Below are positions 1 to 16,900 of a stretch of 64,000 nucleotides of DNA, one piece after another. Every line of letters begins with the position of its first letter. The stretch's first letter is position 1. This stretch comes from Allolobophora icterica (lineage: Eukaryota; Annelida; Clitellata; Crassiclitellata; Lumbricidae). The notes under the pieces were generated by a model, which ran no database searches, was not told the DNA's origin, and worked only from the letters and a program-made list of their open reading frames with translations. Made by a program: the position numbers and the translations under genes. The stretch covers positions 11,355,927 to 11,419,926 of the forward strand of contig OY744616.1 of NCBI GenBank assembly GCA_963556255.1, in the 5' to 3' direction.

Positions 1-358
1 GGTTTGATATAACATTTTATGTAGAAATGCGAATTTTTTGAAGATGTTTAAACTTGTATTTGACCTGCGGCTTTCCATACCGAATATCCAATATCCGAAT
101 GTGAATATCAAACCAACTTGACGGAGGTTATGTTAAGGCTGTTACAACTTAACGAATCTGGTTCACGGTTTCGAGTACTAGTCCGCTGTGGAAAATACGT
201 GCGCTATAAAAAATGTCTTCGCTGAAATAGGTCTAATGCATGCGTTAATAATTTGATAGGCAGCATTACAGTCTATGTTTTATTTAGAAGTTTCTGAAGA
301 GGTATGTAAACAAGCGAGTTACCATTGAAGTAGGCCTAGAGTACAATGCGGCAATTAT
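1..358. other. No gene recognised
   Basis: AT-rich sequence with no exon, repeat or motif I can support. It may be intergenic or an intron of the tau-like gene. Confidence 0.5.
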
Positions 359-366
359 AGTGCGCC

Positions 367-533
367 CAGGGACGTCTATCCCCCCTAAGTCATTGGAGCA
401 ACGTACCTTTTCCCCCTCTTCTTCCCCCCTTCCCGTCCCTCCCCCCTAAAATGGTGGCACACACACTGACAAATCCCCCCCTATTTCTTGGATGGAGCAT
501 TTGCTCCAAGGTTTCTATGTGTAGACGCCCCTG
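367..533. mobile_element. 167-bp hAT-like MITE with 8-bp TSD AGTGCGCC
   Basis: The ends CAGGGACGTCTA and TAGACGCCCCTG are inverted repeats, flanked by AGTGCGCC at 359-366 and 534-541. A second copy in opposite orientation lies at 31790-31965 with its own TSD. There is no transposase; hAT enzymes make 8-bp duplications, so mobilisation by a hAT is inferred. Confidence 0.88.
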
Positions 534-689
534 AGTGCGCCACTTTGGCCTATTTTCGGGGATACTCATTTCATTGTCATCTGTACTACCTGACCGAGGT
601 TTTCCGATGAACAACAGTCAACAGATGATGAACAGATTATCCCCTCCCCATCCCATACTTTCACGATGTATCATGGAAGCTTGGCAATC

Positions 690-885
690 GTAATCTCCAA
701 ACGTTGAAACTTCTAAAGCGCCACTCGAAGGCCAAGTGCAGGGCACTAGCCTATTCACGAGCGCTGGACAATTGTATGTGTCCAAGGTCGCTACGCAGTG
801 GCTTGACGTAGATTCGAACCTGCGACCAGCCGGTTACAAGGCACAGACCATACCGCTACACCAATAGCCTACGTCCCACTGTGAC
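690..885 (-). mobile_element. tRNA-derived SINE (complement)
   Basis: Read on the minus strand it starts GTGGGACGTAGGC, has a box-A-like TGGTGTAGCGGTATGG and a box-B GGTTCGAATC, and ends in a tail with AGTGGCGCTTTAG. It is a polymerase-III type SINE rather than a tRNA gene, because the tRNA fold is not kept. Confidence 0.7.
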
Positions 886-944
886 ACGAGTTCTTGTATT
901 TTATATCTCTATTTCGGCAGTTATTATTATAATTACTATCATTA

Positions 945-1130
945 TTACGCATTTATTAAGCGCCACTATAATAACCAAGCGTCAATTGATGGTGCTGATC
1001 AATTATTGTCGGTGAAGGACTTGCTTTCGGTCCCTACACAGAAACTGTCTCAGAGGAGGCTCGAACCCATACTCTCCGCATTACAAGGCAAGAGCTCAAA
1101 CCAGTCAGCTACCATGTCCCACAGTTCACC
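945..1130 (-). mobile_element. tRNA-derived SINE (complement)
   Basis: The minus strand reads GTGGGACATGGTAGCTGACT, then box-B-like GGGTTCGAGCC and a GGCAAGTCCTTCACC-like body, ending at a GTGGCGCTTAATAAA tail. Same family as 690-885 and 36000-36240. Confidence 0.65.
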
Positions 1131-1179
1131 AGTGGGTGAAACCACCCTGTTTAATCTTGGTCTTGTATTGTCTGGTCTG

Positions 1180-1230
1180 GAACACCTCTGATCAGTTTCT
1201 GAAGAGGTGCTATATAAATTTACACTTCAA
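1180..1230 (+). mobile_element. LINE/SINE 3'-tail fragment
   Basis: Carries GAAGAGGTGCTATATAAATT, the short tail motif found at the 3' end of LINE and SINE copies in this window. Confidence 0.5.
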
Positions 1231-1462
1231 AATTAGAAATTACTATGACCAGCAGGGCATTGTATAGTTGGTAGGCTCTAAGCCAGTCCAAACAAAAGAG
1301 TTTTACATGCATTACTGTATTGAATACTTTTAAATTGCAGGATGCTGAAGTCCAGAGATTGATGAACGCTCGCTTGTGGTCATATGAGTCTCAGACGATC
1401 ACAGTCGACTGCAGTCAAGATCTGCACGTCCTGAACTACACCTGCTTTGATCGGCTTATAAG

Positions 1463-5725
<4,263 letters not shown>

Positions 5726-6030
5726 AAATCTCTTCCAAGAAATAGCTGGTTTTGTAATGGCTGGCCAAACGAAACCAGGAAATGAGACAAGGTGATTTTG
5801 AACTTTTGCTAACTTTTGCTATCACAAAATTATATTTTTGTGAGATCTCCAAAAAGTTTATATTACGATGTCTCAATTATTTATATTTATATTTGGAAAA
5901 AGGTTATTTTATAAATTGATATAAAATACAAATCCATGCATAAATACATGAGCCTTAGCAAGAGAAAAGTAAATTATATGTACATACGTACACACAAGCA
6001 TGTGTGCACGTGCACGCACACACACACACA

Positions 6031-6100
<70 letters not shown>

Positions 6101-7057
6101 GCCAAAATGTCCATGGCTGAAGACATGTATGTACATTGTGTGCAATATTTATGTGCATTACATCTGTGACCTACAGCCAGATACTTCCTGTTCAGTACAA
6201 CTTTAGACCTATGATAAAATCTATGGTGTATGAGCATGGGCCACAGCTTGTGTGTTTTATTGTGTGATTGTGCTGGTACATAAGTTTGCATGCATGCGTG
6301 TATGTATGTATGTATGCATGTATGTGTATACATTATTATTAATCAAATTTGTAATGTGTGCACGGTCATGCTGAAATATGAATCTGATGTACTTGTATGT
6401 ATTAAGTATCTATATATGTATGTGTGTGTATGTATATATGTATTTATGTATGTATGTGTGTGTATGTGTCTATGTATGTATGTATGTATTTATGTATGTA
6501 GTAATGTATCTGGACTTTTGTTAGTGCAGTAATTTAAAAAATCCTCAAAGGCGCTGTGAACATGACTGGACATGCAGAGGGTCTATGCAGCTGCATCATA
6601 ATGACATGGAAAAGTAACGTAATGAAGTTGAAAGGAACAGTACATGCTACTCTAACTGTAATCACTGCTCTGTTAATGTTTATACTAGCATTTTGGCCAC
6701 ATTAGTGTCTGATGCTATAACCATTATTTTGTAGCATGTAGAACAGAATGCCCATAAAATGTGTTATGTTATGTTTCATTTTAGGCCACGTTGCGTTTTA
6801 GGCATCACCTAAAGATGGCAACAGAGACAGAACAGTCATCGGGATAGTAGTTCTGACTAATGCACAAAATCTGCCAAACGATATTTGTGCCTAAGAATTT
6901 ATATGAATAACTTACAAATAAAAAAGAATAATGTGAAAAAATTGATAAATAAAGAATAAGTTGAAAATGTTCCATCTCTTGTGTTTGAATGTCATGAAAC
7001 ATTTTATAGCAACTGATATTATGTGCATGTGAATATACATGTATGTGTGTGTGTGTG
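5726..7057. repeat. 3' flank of the tau-like gene: microsatellite-rich, no further exon seen
   Basis: Holds a (CA)n tract at 6016-6098 and TGTA/TATG arrays around 6296-6510. Open frames here are repeat translations. Confidence 0.7.
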
Positions 7058-7560
7058 TAATTGTAATTGTAATCGAGAATTTATATAGCGCCACTCATAA
7101 TCAGAGGCGCTCACGACCCGGGTCAGTGTCTTCACTGACAAAGAGAAATGTTTTCATGCGCTTGCGAAACTGGGCAGGAGAGAGAGAGAGGAGGACAAGC
7201 CTAAAGCCTTGAGGGAGGCTGTTCCAGCTGGAAGGGCCCACAACCGCAAAACTACGGGACTGGGCAGTAGCAGTGCGCATCCAAGGAACTAGCAAGTGGC
7301 CACGGGCAGATGACCGGAGAGAGGCCCGACCAGACAAACTGGAAACTGGGGTGCAGTAAGCCCTGAGATACAGAGGAGCTGAGCCAACAAGACAGTTACG
7401 CATGAGGGAAAGGACCTTAAATTGGATGCGTTGGTGAATGGGAAGCCAGTGAAGGGAGTCCCAGATGTAGGAAGATATATGGGCAAACTTCATGATGCCC
7501 CCTATGAGGCGAGCAGCAGCATTAAGGATGGACTGAAGTTTAGAAGTATTAGTAGAGGAG
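7058..7560 (-). mobile_element. CR1/Jockey-like LINE, 3' end of ORF2 plus tail
   Basis: The minus strand encodes a reverse-transcriptase C-terminal segment: LQSILNAAARLI near 7520-7550, then LHWLPIHQRIQFKVL, SSARGHLLVP, SWNSLP and FRKRMKTFLF. It then runs into GAGCGCCTCTGA...GGCGCTATATAAATT and an (ATTACA)n-type terminus. 5'-truncated and inactive. This copy ties the short genome-wide tail motif to a LINE. Confidence 0.85.
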
Positions 7561-7705
7561 TATGTGTATGTGTGTCTATGTATGTGTGTACATATGTGTG
7601 TGTATGTGTGTCTATGTATGCGTGTCCATGTAGGTGTGATGTATGTGTGTGTGTGTGTTTGTGTCTCTGTATGTGTGTAGGTATGTCTGTGTGCATGTAT
7701 GTGAG
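7561..7705 (+). repeat. TGTG/TATG compound microsatellite
   Basis: Imperfect GTGTATGTGTCTATG-type array abutting the 5' truncation point of the LINE. Confidence 0.85.
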
Positions 7706-9643
7706 TTTGTTCTTTCCTTTAAATCACGACTAGTAAGTGGTATATATGCGAACCTTACTTTCTGGGTGAGCTCTTTTACAGTATGATATAAAATTATATG
7801 TTTATGATATGTTATTACACGTAAAAGTTTCTGATGTTACTAGACACTTACAGACATGGCCACAGTTCATGACTATACGTTGACTTCAACGTCTGACTAA
7901 TAAGCACGATAACTACGTAATTACGTCAACTGTCTGGTCATATACAACCTCGCAACGATTGTCTGGCTCTTGCTACAGGACACGTAGAACTATAATTGGA
8001 GTGCTTTAATTGTCGATAGAGACAATGTGTCTGGTCCTGTGTTTGCATATCTCCCAAGAGGTTGGGGGTCGTGGTCTGGACCTTAGACAGACCATTGTAA
8101 ATCAGATAAAGCTCCATAATGAATGCGACAATTGTGTTTAAATTAATATTTTCATAACCCTTGATTATCAATTGCTCTGTATAATCTGTTGCTATACAGC
8201 AGAAGTAATTAAGGTGCAAGGTTATCTTCTAGGCCACTGCAGTACAACTAGGCCTAATTCTTAAATAGGAATAGTGTGAATATATCTAAATGTAGCTACC
8301 TGCTACTAGATTTGGACAATCTCTGACTAGACTTAGAACGTGAATACAGCTTGTGCCCTGCGTTACATTCAAGTAGCACTTAGAAATGTTCGAAATTACT
8401 ACTGAGATTGCTACAAAATAATTATAGCAGGTTTAAATTTTAAAGCAGTTTTGTAATTGGAAAACGAAATGAGTTAATGTTAGGCTATGTCTGCAAGCGA
8501 TTTACAATATGGCATTGTAAAATGTTCTTCCCTTGCGTCCGAATTGTCTAAAATTACACACGCGATATACAATACAGCACTGTAACACAGTGACTGTAAG
8601 CACTCCGCTTGCACTGAAATAGGTCTACCTGAAGTCCTGACCTGATTGAGTTAATGGATTGATTGTATTGCCAATCACAAGTAAGATCTTTCGTGCGAAT
8701 AAGATTTCGTGAGGCGTTCTAATAAACTAAAAACTACATTATCAACGGATGTAATAACGAAATATTATGAGTAACTTGAGTAAGTACTATATCGCTTGCC
8801 AGTGCTTACTTACTCTGCTAGTAGTGGGTATCTATAACATACAATCTTTGCATTTCGATACGCATGCGCGTGAATGTGGTAATGTGGTTGGTTGTTTTTG
8901 TTGTGATTTTTATTAATCTTTAATTATTTTCATTCTTCGCTAAATGTTTGTTGGTCACCATTTCTGTTTCGCTGTGTTTAAACATTGCCAAAGTTACTGT
9001 ATGGTATGTAGTTCTTTAAGGTTGATTTCTTTTTATTAGTCTGCTACGTATCACTTTAGAGACGGGTGGCATATATCGGAGTTCGGTACCTACGCTAGTA
9101 TGTGATCTGTGAATCAAAAAGAAACCTAAAGGCTTCTAATAATTAAAGTGCGTAACAAGCAACGCTGCAATTAGACTACTAATGCTGAATATCGCAATTG
9201 AGTGATTGATCCAGTAACGCGTAAACAGAGATCAGGATTACTCACAGTACGGACTGTACGGTTATGAAAGTGATGGCGTTTTGATTTTACAATCACTACC
9301 AACAATGAACGGCTTTCATGGTATTTTTTCCTGAGATTTTATACAATAATCGACGTCAATTGTTGTTATTCAAGTTTTCTAAGAAGAAGCTAACGAAACA
9401 GCACCTATACAATTATACCATTTTAAAGCAAACCTAGTTACAATGAAGTAAGCATATTTACGAATTTTGTTTGGTGTTATTGACTATGATTGGATTGTTT
9501 TGCTATAGTTGATTATTGTTTTATTTTGAATACTCTGACAGTTTATCATGCTTTCTTAGTACACATCAATTCTTGTTTGTAGCCTTTAAGATAAATTCAC
9601 ACAGAGAGAAGGTCGCTAAAGGAGGAAACTAACCAAACAGTCG
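7706..9643. other. Low-repeat upstream region of SMAD4 (possible promoter and 5' UTR)
   Basis: Nearly free of the microsatellites and transposons that fill the rest of the window. No coding exon is recognised. A TTGTTTGTAG acceptor-like site near 9582 could open the exon holding the start codon. Promoter location is inference. Confidence 0.35.
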
Positions 9644-9667
9644 ATGGCGTTGATCATGAGTGACTAG
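9644..9667 (+). promoter_or_regulatory. Upstream ORF of 7 codons before the SMAD4 start
   Basis: ATG at 9644 reads MALIMSD and stops at 9665-9667, one base before the SMAD4 ATG at 9669. It would affect initiation if this stretch is 5' UTR in the mRNA. Confidence 0.4.
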
Positions 9668-9668
9668 A

Positions 9669-9908
9669 ATGATGACATCACAGACACCGACTTCAGCTGA
9701 TGCGTGCCTGAGCATCGTGCACAGTCTCATGTGCCATCGCCAGGGTGGAGAGAGCGAATCCTTTTCAAAGCGTGCCATTGAGAGCCTAGTTAAGAAACTG
9801 AAAGAGAAGCGCGATGAACTTGACAGTCTCATTACTGCGGTTACCACAAGCGGTGCGCATCCGACAAAGTGCGTGACAATACCGAGAACGCTTGACGGGC
9901 GGCTACAG
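9669..9908 (+). CDS. SMAD4: SMAD4 coding exon 1 (MH1 N-half)
   Basis: [19 protein letters not shown] to RTLDGRLQ, donor CAG|GTAAGC, phase 0. It ends at the same Gln as human coding exon 1. Confidence 0.95.
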
Positions 9909-10932
9909 GTAAGCCGGCCTCTTCGATGTCTGCTTTTGCCAGAAGTTAAAGGGGTGACGATTTATGTTCGTGTTTGGCTGGGCTTTGTTGTTCAGCTCTG
10001 GCCCAACACTCATTAAGAGATGATCATGTTGGTTTATAGCCATCAGTCGCTGTGCTTGTTGTCTGTGGAGATCTTCTGGTCCTTTGCTTCCATATATGTC
10101 ATTAACAATCACTTGGGAATTGTAAAAAGTATCAATAGTTTTGTTACGACAGGAATTGTAAAGAAGTCTGTTAGTTTAACAAAGCCACTATTGAATTTGA
10201 AATCTTCCAGTCTTTGTGCAACAACCCCAATGAATTGTAATAAGTACTAAACATTTTGCAAATACACCACTGAATTATAAATATACAGTAATAAATATTT
10301 GCGTGCAGAGAGCAATGAACTGTGAAAAGTACAAATATTTGTTCAAAGACACCATTGACTAATTATCAGGCACCAGTAGTTTTGCGAAGACAATGCTGAC
10401 TTGTAGACGTTGCTGTGACAGGTTGCTGGTCGTAAAGGATTTCCTCATGTTGTCTACGCACGTATCTGGCGCTGGCCAGATCTACATAAGAACGAACTGA
10501 AGCATTCAAAGTTCTGTCAGTTCGCGTTTGATCTGAAGCAGGACAGCGTTTGTGTCAACCCATATCACTACGAGAGAGTCGTTTGCCCAGGGATTGGTAT
10601 GTTTCAATCAGTTTTCTTTTGTTTTCCATGTCGAGGATTGTTTCTTGTGCGCAATAGTTTAATGGTTAACATGGTGGACTGCCAGCCCTTAGGTCAGGGG
10701 TTCAAGTTCATGCCAGACGAGAAAGATGCTTCAAGGTTTTTGTGCCACTCGTACGAAAGTCCTTGAAATGTCCATGTTTCTCGACCCCTGATAAAATGGA
10801 AAAGGATATACACTGTATTTTAAATGTTACTAATTAATTTACTAGTGACTTAGTTATTTACATGCATCAGAAACAAACGACTGACCTACCAGTAACCGAT
10901 CACTGCAAAGTGCAGTAATTCTAATTACTGTT

Positions 10933-10968
<36 letters not shown>

Positions 10969-13900
10969 CGTGCATGTGTGTGTATGTGTGTGTATGCGTA
11001 TGTGTATGCGTAAGAAGATTAAATTGTAATTCTAATTGGAAAGTTATACAACATCACTTTAAGAAAATACTAGTCAGAGATGCTCTCTGTATAAGCCTAT
11101 ACGACATAAACGTTTAAAGTTTTAAGTGCTTAACTAAACGCTAGTTGATTTTTCTGGTAATTGAGAATTAGGATGTATTTAATTGTCTTTGTTATTCATT
11201 CATTCATTCATTCATTCGTAAATTTATATAGCGCCACTTCAAGGGAACTACTCAGAGGCGCTCAATGTATCATGTACGATAACGTAGTATCTGCGTCTGA
11301 CTGAAGTGCGTCTGAGTAGTTTCTGTTTGTCTACTTCGGTTACAATAAAGTCGTTGTTTTCGTCGTCTTTTTTCTTTCTAGATCTGAGTGGCCTTTCTCT
11401 CCAGCAATCGCGTAAGTGACCTTTGACTTCTTTATGTTTGAATATATGCACATTTTAATCATGTATACATGGTTTGTATTTATGTATCATGTATGTATTA
11501 TGTGTTGTCTGTGTATCACCGAAGGAATATATCTAATTATCGAAATGTTCACCATTAATTGTAATCAGAAATTCATGTAACATCACTTTAAAAAACTGAA
11601 GAATTATCAGTCTGCACTAGCCTATACGATGTTAAATGTCATCAGTAAGTAAAACAATGCAGGGAAAACTAGAAGAGTTCCCAGCAGCAGCCCACGCACA
11701 CACATGGAACCCGACCTGCCGACTCTTGTCCATAACTGACTGGTAGCGTCATTTTAATTAATCAAACAATTTGTTGAAGTATAGATAGAAGAAGAGCATC
11801 GTGTGAGAAGGTCTACAGCTGCCGATGCTGCATTTGGCATCTGACAAAGCAGCAATACAGGTGTCCTAGGTTGAATGGCCTTTCTGACAGCTGGTAGCAG
11901 CTGAATAGCACATCTACTGGTGCTGTCCTTTTCGATATCCTTTATCTTAAGCACGAAGTTAGTCAACGGCCGGGTAGTCGGTAATGCGATTGTAATTGTA
12001 AGTAAGTGCAAGTATTTGTTTATATAGCATCTCTTTAACAAAACTCATCAGAGGAAGCTTCTGACCTGATTAATTACAGAAGATCACGATCAAATGGAAT
12101 GGTCTTCAACCGTTTGCAAAATAGAGGCCTGGAAAGCAGAAGATGCTCCTGGCATATGATTGCACGGAAACCTGTTCCAGGATGATGGAGTGTGATGTGG
12201 TCTGAATCTATGCTAGGCTTTTAATCGATGGCCAAATGATTGCCTGGTTTTGACACCCGGTGTCAGATGACCTTAGGTCACGTTTTGTAACAAAGTCGAA
12301 AGAAAGGTAACTGGTCTGGAGGCCGTTTTAAGCCAACGTTTAAACATTACAGTATGATAATGTTTTTCTTTGGTTCAGCATCACCATCTCAGCCAGCATC
12401 AGAGGATTTTTGTCAGAGAGACCAGATCGACGGGAGTGGCAGACAGGACCAGGCAGTCTCCGATTCTTCCGGGTTCTATCGGTCGTCTCTGAATCTAACA
12501 GGTCCTTCTAACATTCCCTTTCTACTGAGTTTTTTAGCTACGTTGGTGTATGCTCTTACTAGACATCATTTCTTGCTATTACTAGACATTTGCTAGAATG
12601 TCTATGAACAAATGACATCATTTCAGTTTTACTGAAGATCTTTGTTCTGTTCTACTGAGGATCTTCATTCTGTTCTACTGAGGATCTTCGTTCTGTTCTA
12701 CTGAGGATCTTCGTTCTACTGAGGATCTTCATTCTGTTCTACTGAGGATCTTCATTCTGTTCTACTGAGGATCTTTGTTCTGTTCTACTGAGGATCTTCA
12801 TTCTGTTCTACTGAGGATCTTCGTTCTGTTATACTGCAGATCTTCATTTTTTTCTACTGAGGATCTTCATTATGTTCTACTGAAGATCTTCTTTCTGTTC
12901 TACTGAGGATCTTCATTCTGTTCTATTGAGGATCTTCGTTCTGTTCTACCGAAGATCTTCATTCTGTTTTGGTTTTCTGTTCAGATGGGGCTCATAGTTC
13001 AAGAAATTCACAGGGCTCATCTTCGGCAGTTCACTCTCAACCAGCTGCTTCTATACCAATGTCGAACTACGGGCAGATGAGCCAGTCGATGATTGTTGCC
13101 CAGCGTCCACCTCAACAGCAGCAGCAGCAGCAGCACGCTCTGTCTCCATCAAACATACCGATGTCACCTGTCAATCAACGAGCAATGACCATGGAACAGT
13201 ACTCAGCACGGGCATCAGGTTCCTATTCGTCATATCAGATCCCTTGCAGCACTTTTGATGGACACATACATACATATACACACACAGACATACACTTACA
13301 TACATGCATACATACATACGTACATACGTACATACCTACTTACATCATACATACATATGCACACATCAATCAATCAATCAATATCCTTTATTGGCATCAA
13401 CGACAGTATTTGTACATATTCTGCGAGTGATTATCATAAGTACTCGTCGGTATATGCTAGATCACAGTACAAGGCAAACAGAAAATTCAGAATGATTTTT
13501 AAACTAACATTTCGAATTTATTACAAGTACTTTTCTCATATTAACATGATGATACATACACTTACATACATGCACACATACATACATACATACATACATA
13601 CATACACACACATACGCACATGCATACAAGCACTCACATTCGCACACACAAACATACAGAATGACATACATATCATATACTTATACATACATACATTTGA
13701 GTTTACATATACTTACGTTTGTATCTGTAGCTCTTTTCTTTACGTTGTAAACAAGCACGAGTTGTTCCTTATCGATTAGGAAAGATGTAAATTATTTGGC
13801 TTTGCATCACTTTTATAGACATTCTAGACACATGTCAGATGGATTGTTTACCTGTATTTCACAGCAGGTGGCAGCACAATGTGGGCTGGCAGCAATACAG

Positions 13901-16900
13901 CAACTTACACTGGACAGATGGGCAACAACAACTTCTGTGAGTAACCTATGCCTTCCATTATCGTAAAATAGACCGGATGTGACCAGGACTGACATAACAC
14001 TAAAGAAAACTGTACAGGATGTTCACATAAAACTTTTCAAGAACTTTTCTGAGATATAAGCAGTGGTAGGTGCATGTTATGATAATCTGAGCATATTTCA
14101 GGCATATCCTGTAAATTTTTTATATAATTTTTTTTAGAAATATGGTCCATATGAATTGAAATTGTTGATATACAACACTGGAAAGAGACACAATTGACCA
14201 GAGCTGGATTATGACATTCCAAGATATGATAAAGTTTGCAAGAAATTAATTTTTGTTGCGTGCTAGCTGCCGTCTAAACCAGTGCTTCTTAAACTTTCTG
14301 ATGCTGCGGACCGGTAATTACTTTACCAGCCATTTAGGGGACCGGTGCTTCTCAACATCAACTTACATGTTTGACATAATGTTACATTAAAAATTAGATT
14401 TCATATAACATTATCACTGTTTATAACAACTATATTGTTGTTACTGTTGCCAATTTAAACCGTTTATTATATATTTTCGCGAATAAGTTGAAAAATTATG
14501 AATTTTTAAGGACTGTCTGACGTCTCACGGACCGGTGACCAAAGCTCCGCGGACCGGCGCCGGTCCGCGGACCACCACTTTAAGAACCGCTGGTCTAAAC
14601 GATGTGGCTGATTTTATTGTGGATGCCATTTGCAAATGTGTACTGATCTCATCTCTTTCCATATATTACATATTTTCCTGCTTTGGTTATTAATAAACTT
14701 CTCTTTGTCTCTCAGGGAATAATCCTTCAGTGCAGCACGAAGTGAATCTTCCTCCAGTTTCAAACTTGCCTCGTAAGTTAATCTAGTTTTCGTCAATTTA
14801 ATTGGGCTTCAACAATTTAAGCAGCGAAGCAGATATGACATGTATTTAAAGCTTCTCGCCTGTAACTATCTTATCACTGTACTTAGAAGAGGCATAGGCA
14901 AAACTTTAATCACGCAACAAATTTGAACGGTCTTGAGTTTGTCCCAAATGGTTTTGTAATTATGGTCATGGATTTATATAGCACCTCTACAAGAGAGACT
15001 CGTCAGAGGTGCTCTTGAGCTAGTGACAGAAAAGCAGGATCGAATTAAATGGTCTTCAAACGCTTACGAAATAGAGGTAAAGAAAGACCAAGAAGCTGAT
15101 GTCTCAAGATGCCAGCTTACCTAGTGAATCATGGTAATTAGAAATTGGGTGTTCAAGTGATGGCAGACTAAATTTCTATTGCATCACTATATATTTTATT
15201 AGAAATGGTTTTTTCAATATCCAACTGGTGGTGTACCACCACGTAAATATTTTAAGCAAAGCAAATTTGTATGACAGCGTTGTATATTATTCTGAGATCT
15301 TTTATCCTCAGCTCCCGAATACTGGTGTACAATCACGTACTTTGAGCTTGACCAGCAGGTGGGTGAGACGTTCAAAGTGCCAGGCAGTTGTCAGACGGTG
15401 ACTGTGGATGGATACACAGATCCTTCGAGTGTCAATCGGTTCTGTCTTGGAAAACTCTCTAACGTTCATCGCACAGAAATGAGCGAAAGAGCACGGTGAG
15501 TCCCTTGCACTTGATGAGTACCCGACGCACCTGGCTACTATTTGCTTTTAGATCTACCACATAAAACCATGATCTGCTGGTAGATCTATAAAATTAGGAT
15601 ACAAGGGAGGATCATTGGTACAGCAGAACTTTGTAAGATCTTTAAAGGTGCTGGATAGATATAAACAGAAATTTGCTTGGTACATGTATTGGCAACTGTG
15701 TGCTTGGTAAATACATAACAGGAGACTTCAGTATTCTTTTAACAGTGTGTAGAACAACTGAGAATGGGGCAACACTTTCACTAACGCTGAAGTCGATCTG
15801 CTTCTAAGTACCGTATATACTCGAGAATAAGTCGCAAAATTTTGGACAATTTTTCAAATCTGAAGTTGGGGGTACGACTTATATTCGGGAGAAGGCAAAA
15901 TTTCATATGTCCACCAACGAGGTAATAGATGAACGCGTCCGCTAACGAATGCTACTCTACCTTCTCGCCTTGCCAATAAATAATTTCTTGCTGGGTAAAT
16001 TATATAACGGTTTCGAATATACTTACATTAAAATAATCTATTTAATAAAAATCTCTTTTGTAAAGAAATAAAAGGTTCTTGCAAAAATCGAGCATTTGAT
16101 TAGTTTTCTATATTTACAATATTTTAAACCATCCGCAACTCTTGTTCCTACTTCTTTACCGGGCATTTTCACAAGGTAAAGTCTTTCCATTCAAAATTAT
16201 AGCTCTTCAATTTTATAGTGTAGGATATGCAGTACTTTAGTTTGAAATTTTGATGACTACTTACAGCCTTATAGATTGTATACTGAAACCAGGGAGAGGA
16301 AACCTTATAAACCAGATAGGCAGGAAGTTGTGTTATAGTGCTCTATCAAGAAACTGAGGACTCTACGCTACACTATATACTCCATGCTCTATACTTATTT
16401 CCACCATGGTGGCGTTAATAGACGATTTCGCAAATTTCTTCAACTGCAAAAAGCACAAACTCCACATATATCAACATAAATTTAAGATAAATTAATTTAT
16501 ATAATTGTGCAAAAATATTTAATTCATTTAGCAATACTTTCAAAAGTATAGAAGGCGCTTACTACATAGTTTTAAAAATCATTGATGGCGCCCAGGATGA
16601 CCTCTTAACAGTGCTAGTATAGTGCGTTCAAACACCTGTCAGATGACGTGTGATTTGCGGCCGCGACTTATATTGGGGTCAATACATTTTCTCACTTTCC
16701 CAGCCCAAAATTTAGGGGGCGACTTATACTCGAAGGCGACTTATTCTCGAGTATATACGGTAGGTGTCGTGAAGAGGCGCTATATAAATCGACCGAATGA
16801 ATGGTGTCGTTATAGCACTTGATTCTGGATTATGTGACTCTGCAGTATCGTTTTCAGTAACAGCACTTGCTCAGTTTTACACTATAACCTATACTTTGCA

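Noticed and set aside
780..870. tRNA gene
   Set aside because: A and B boxes are tRNA-like, but there is no complete acceptor stem or anticodon arm, and the sequence continues as a SINE body; same for 10645, 18240, 21725, 22345, 36130 and 38800.
9660..9668. GTG at 9660 as the SMAD4 start
   Set aside because: Animal mRNAs start at ATG; 9669 or 9672 gives the expected N-terminus.
12629..12966. CRISPR-like short repeats of 24 bp
   Set aside because: No spacers; an ordinary intronic minisatellite.
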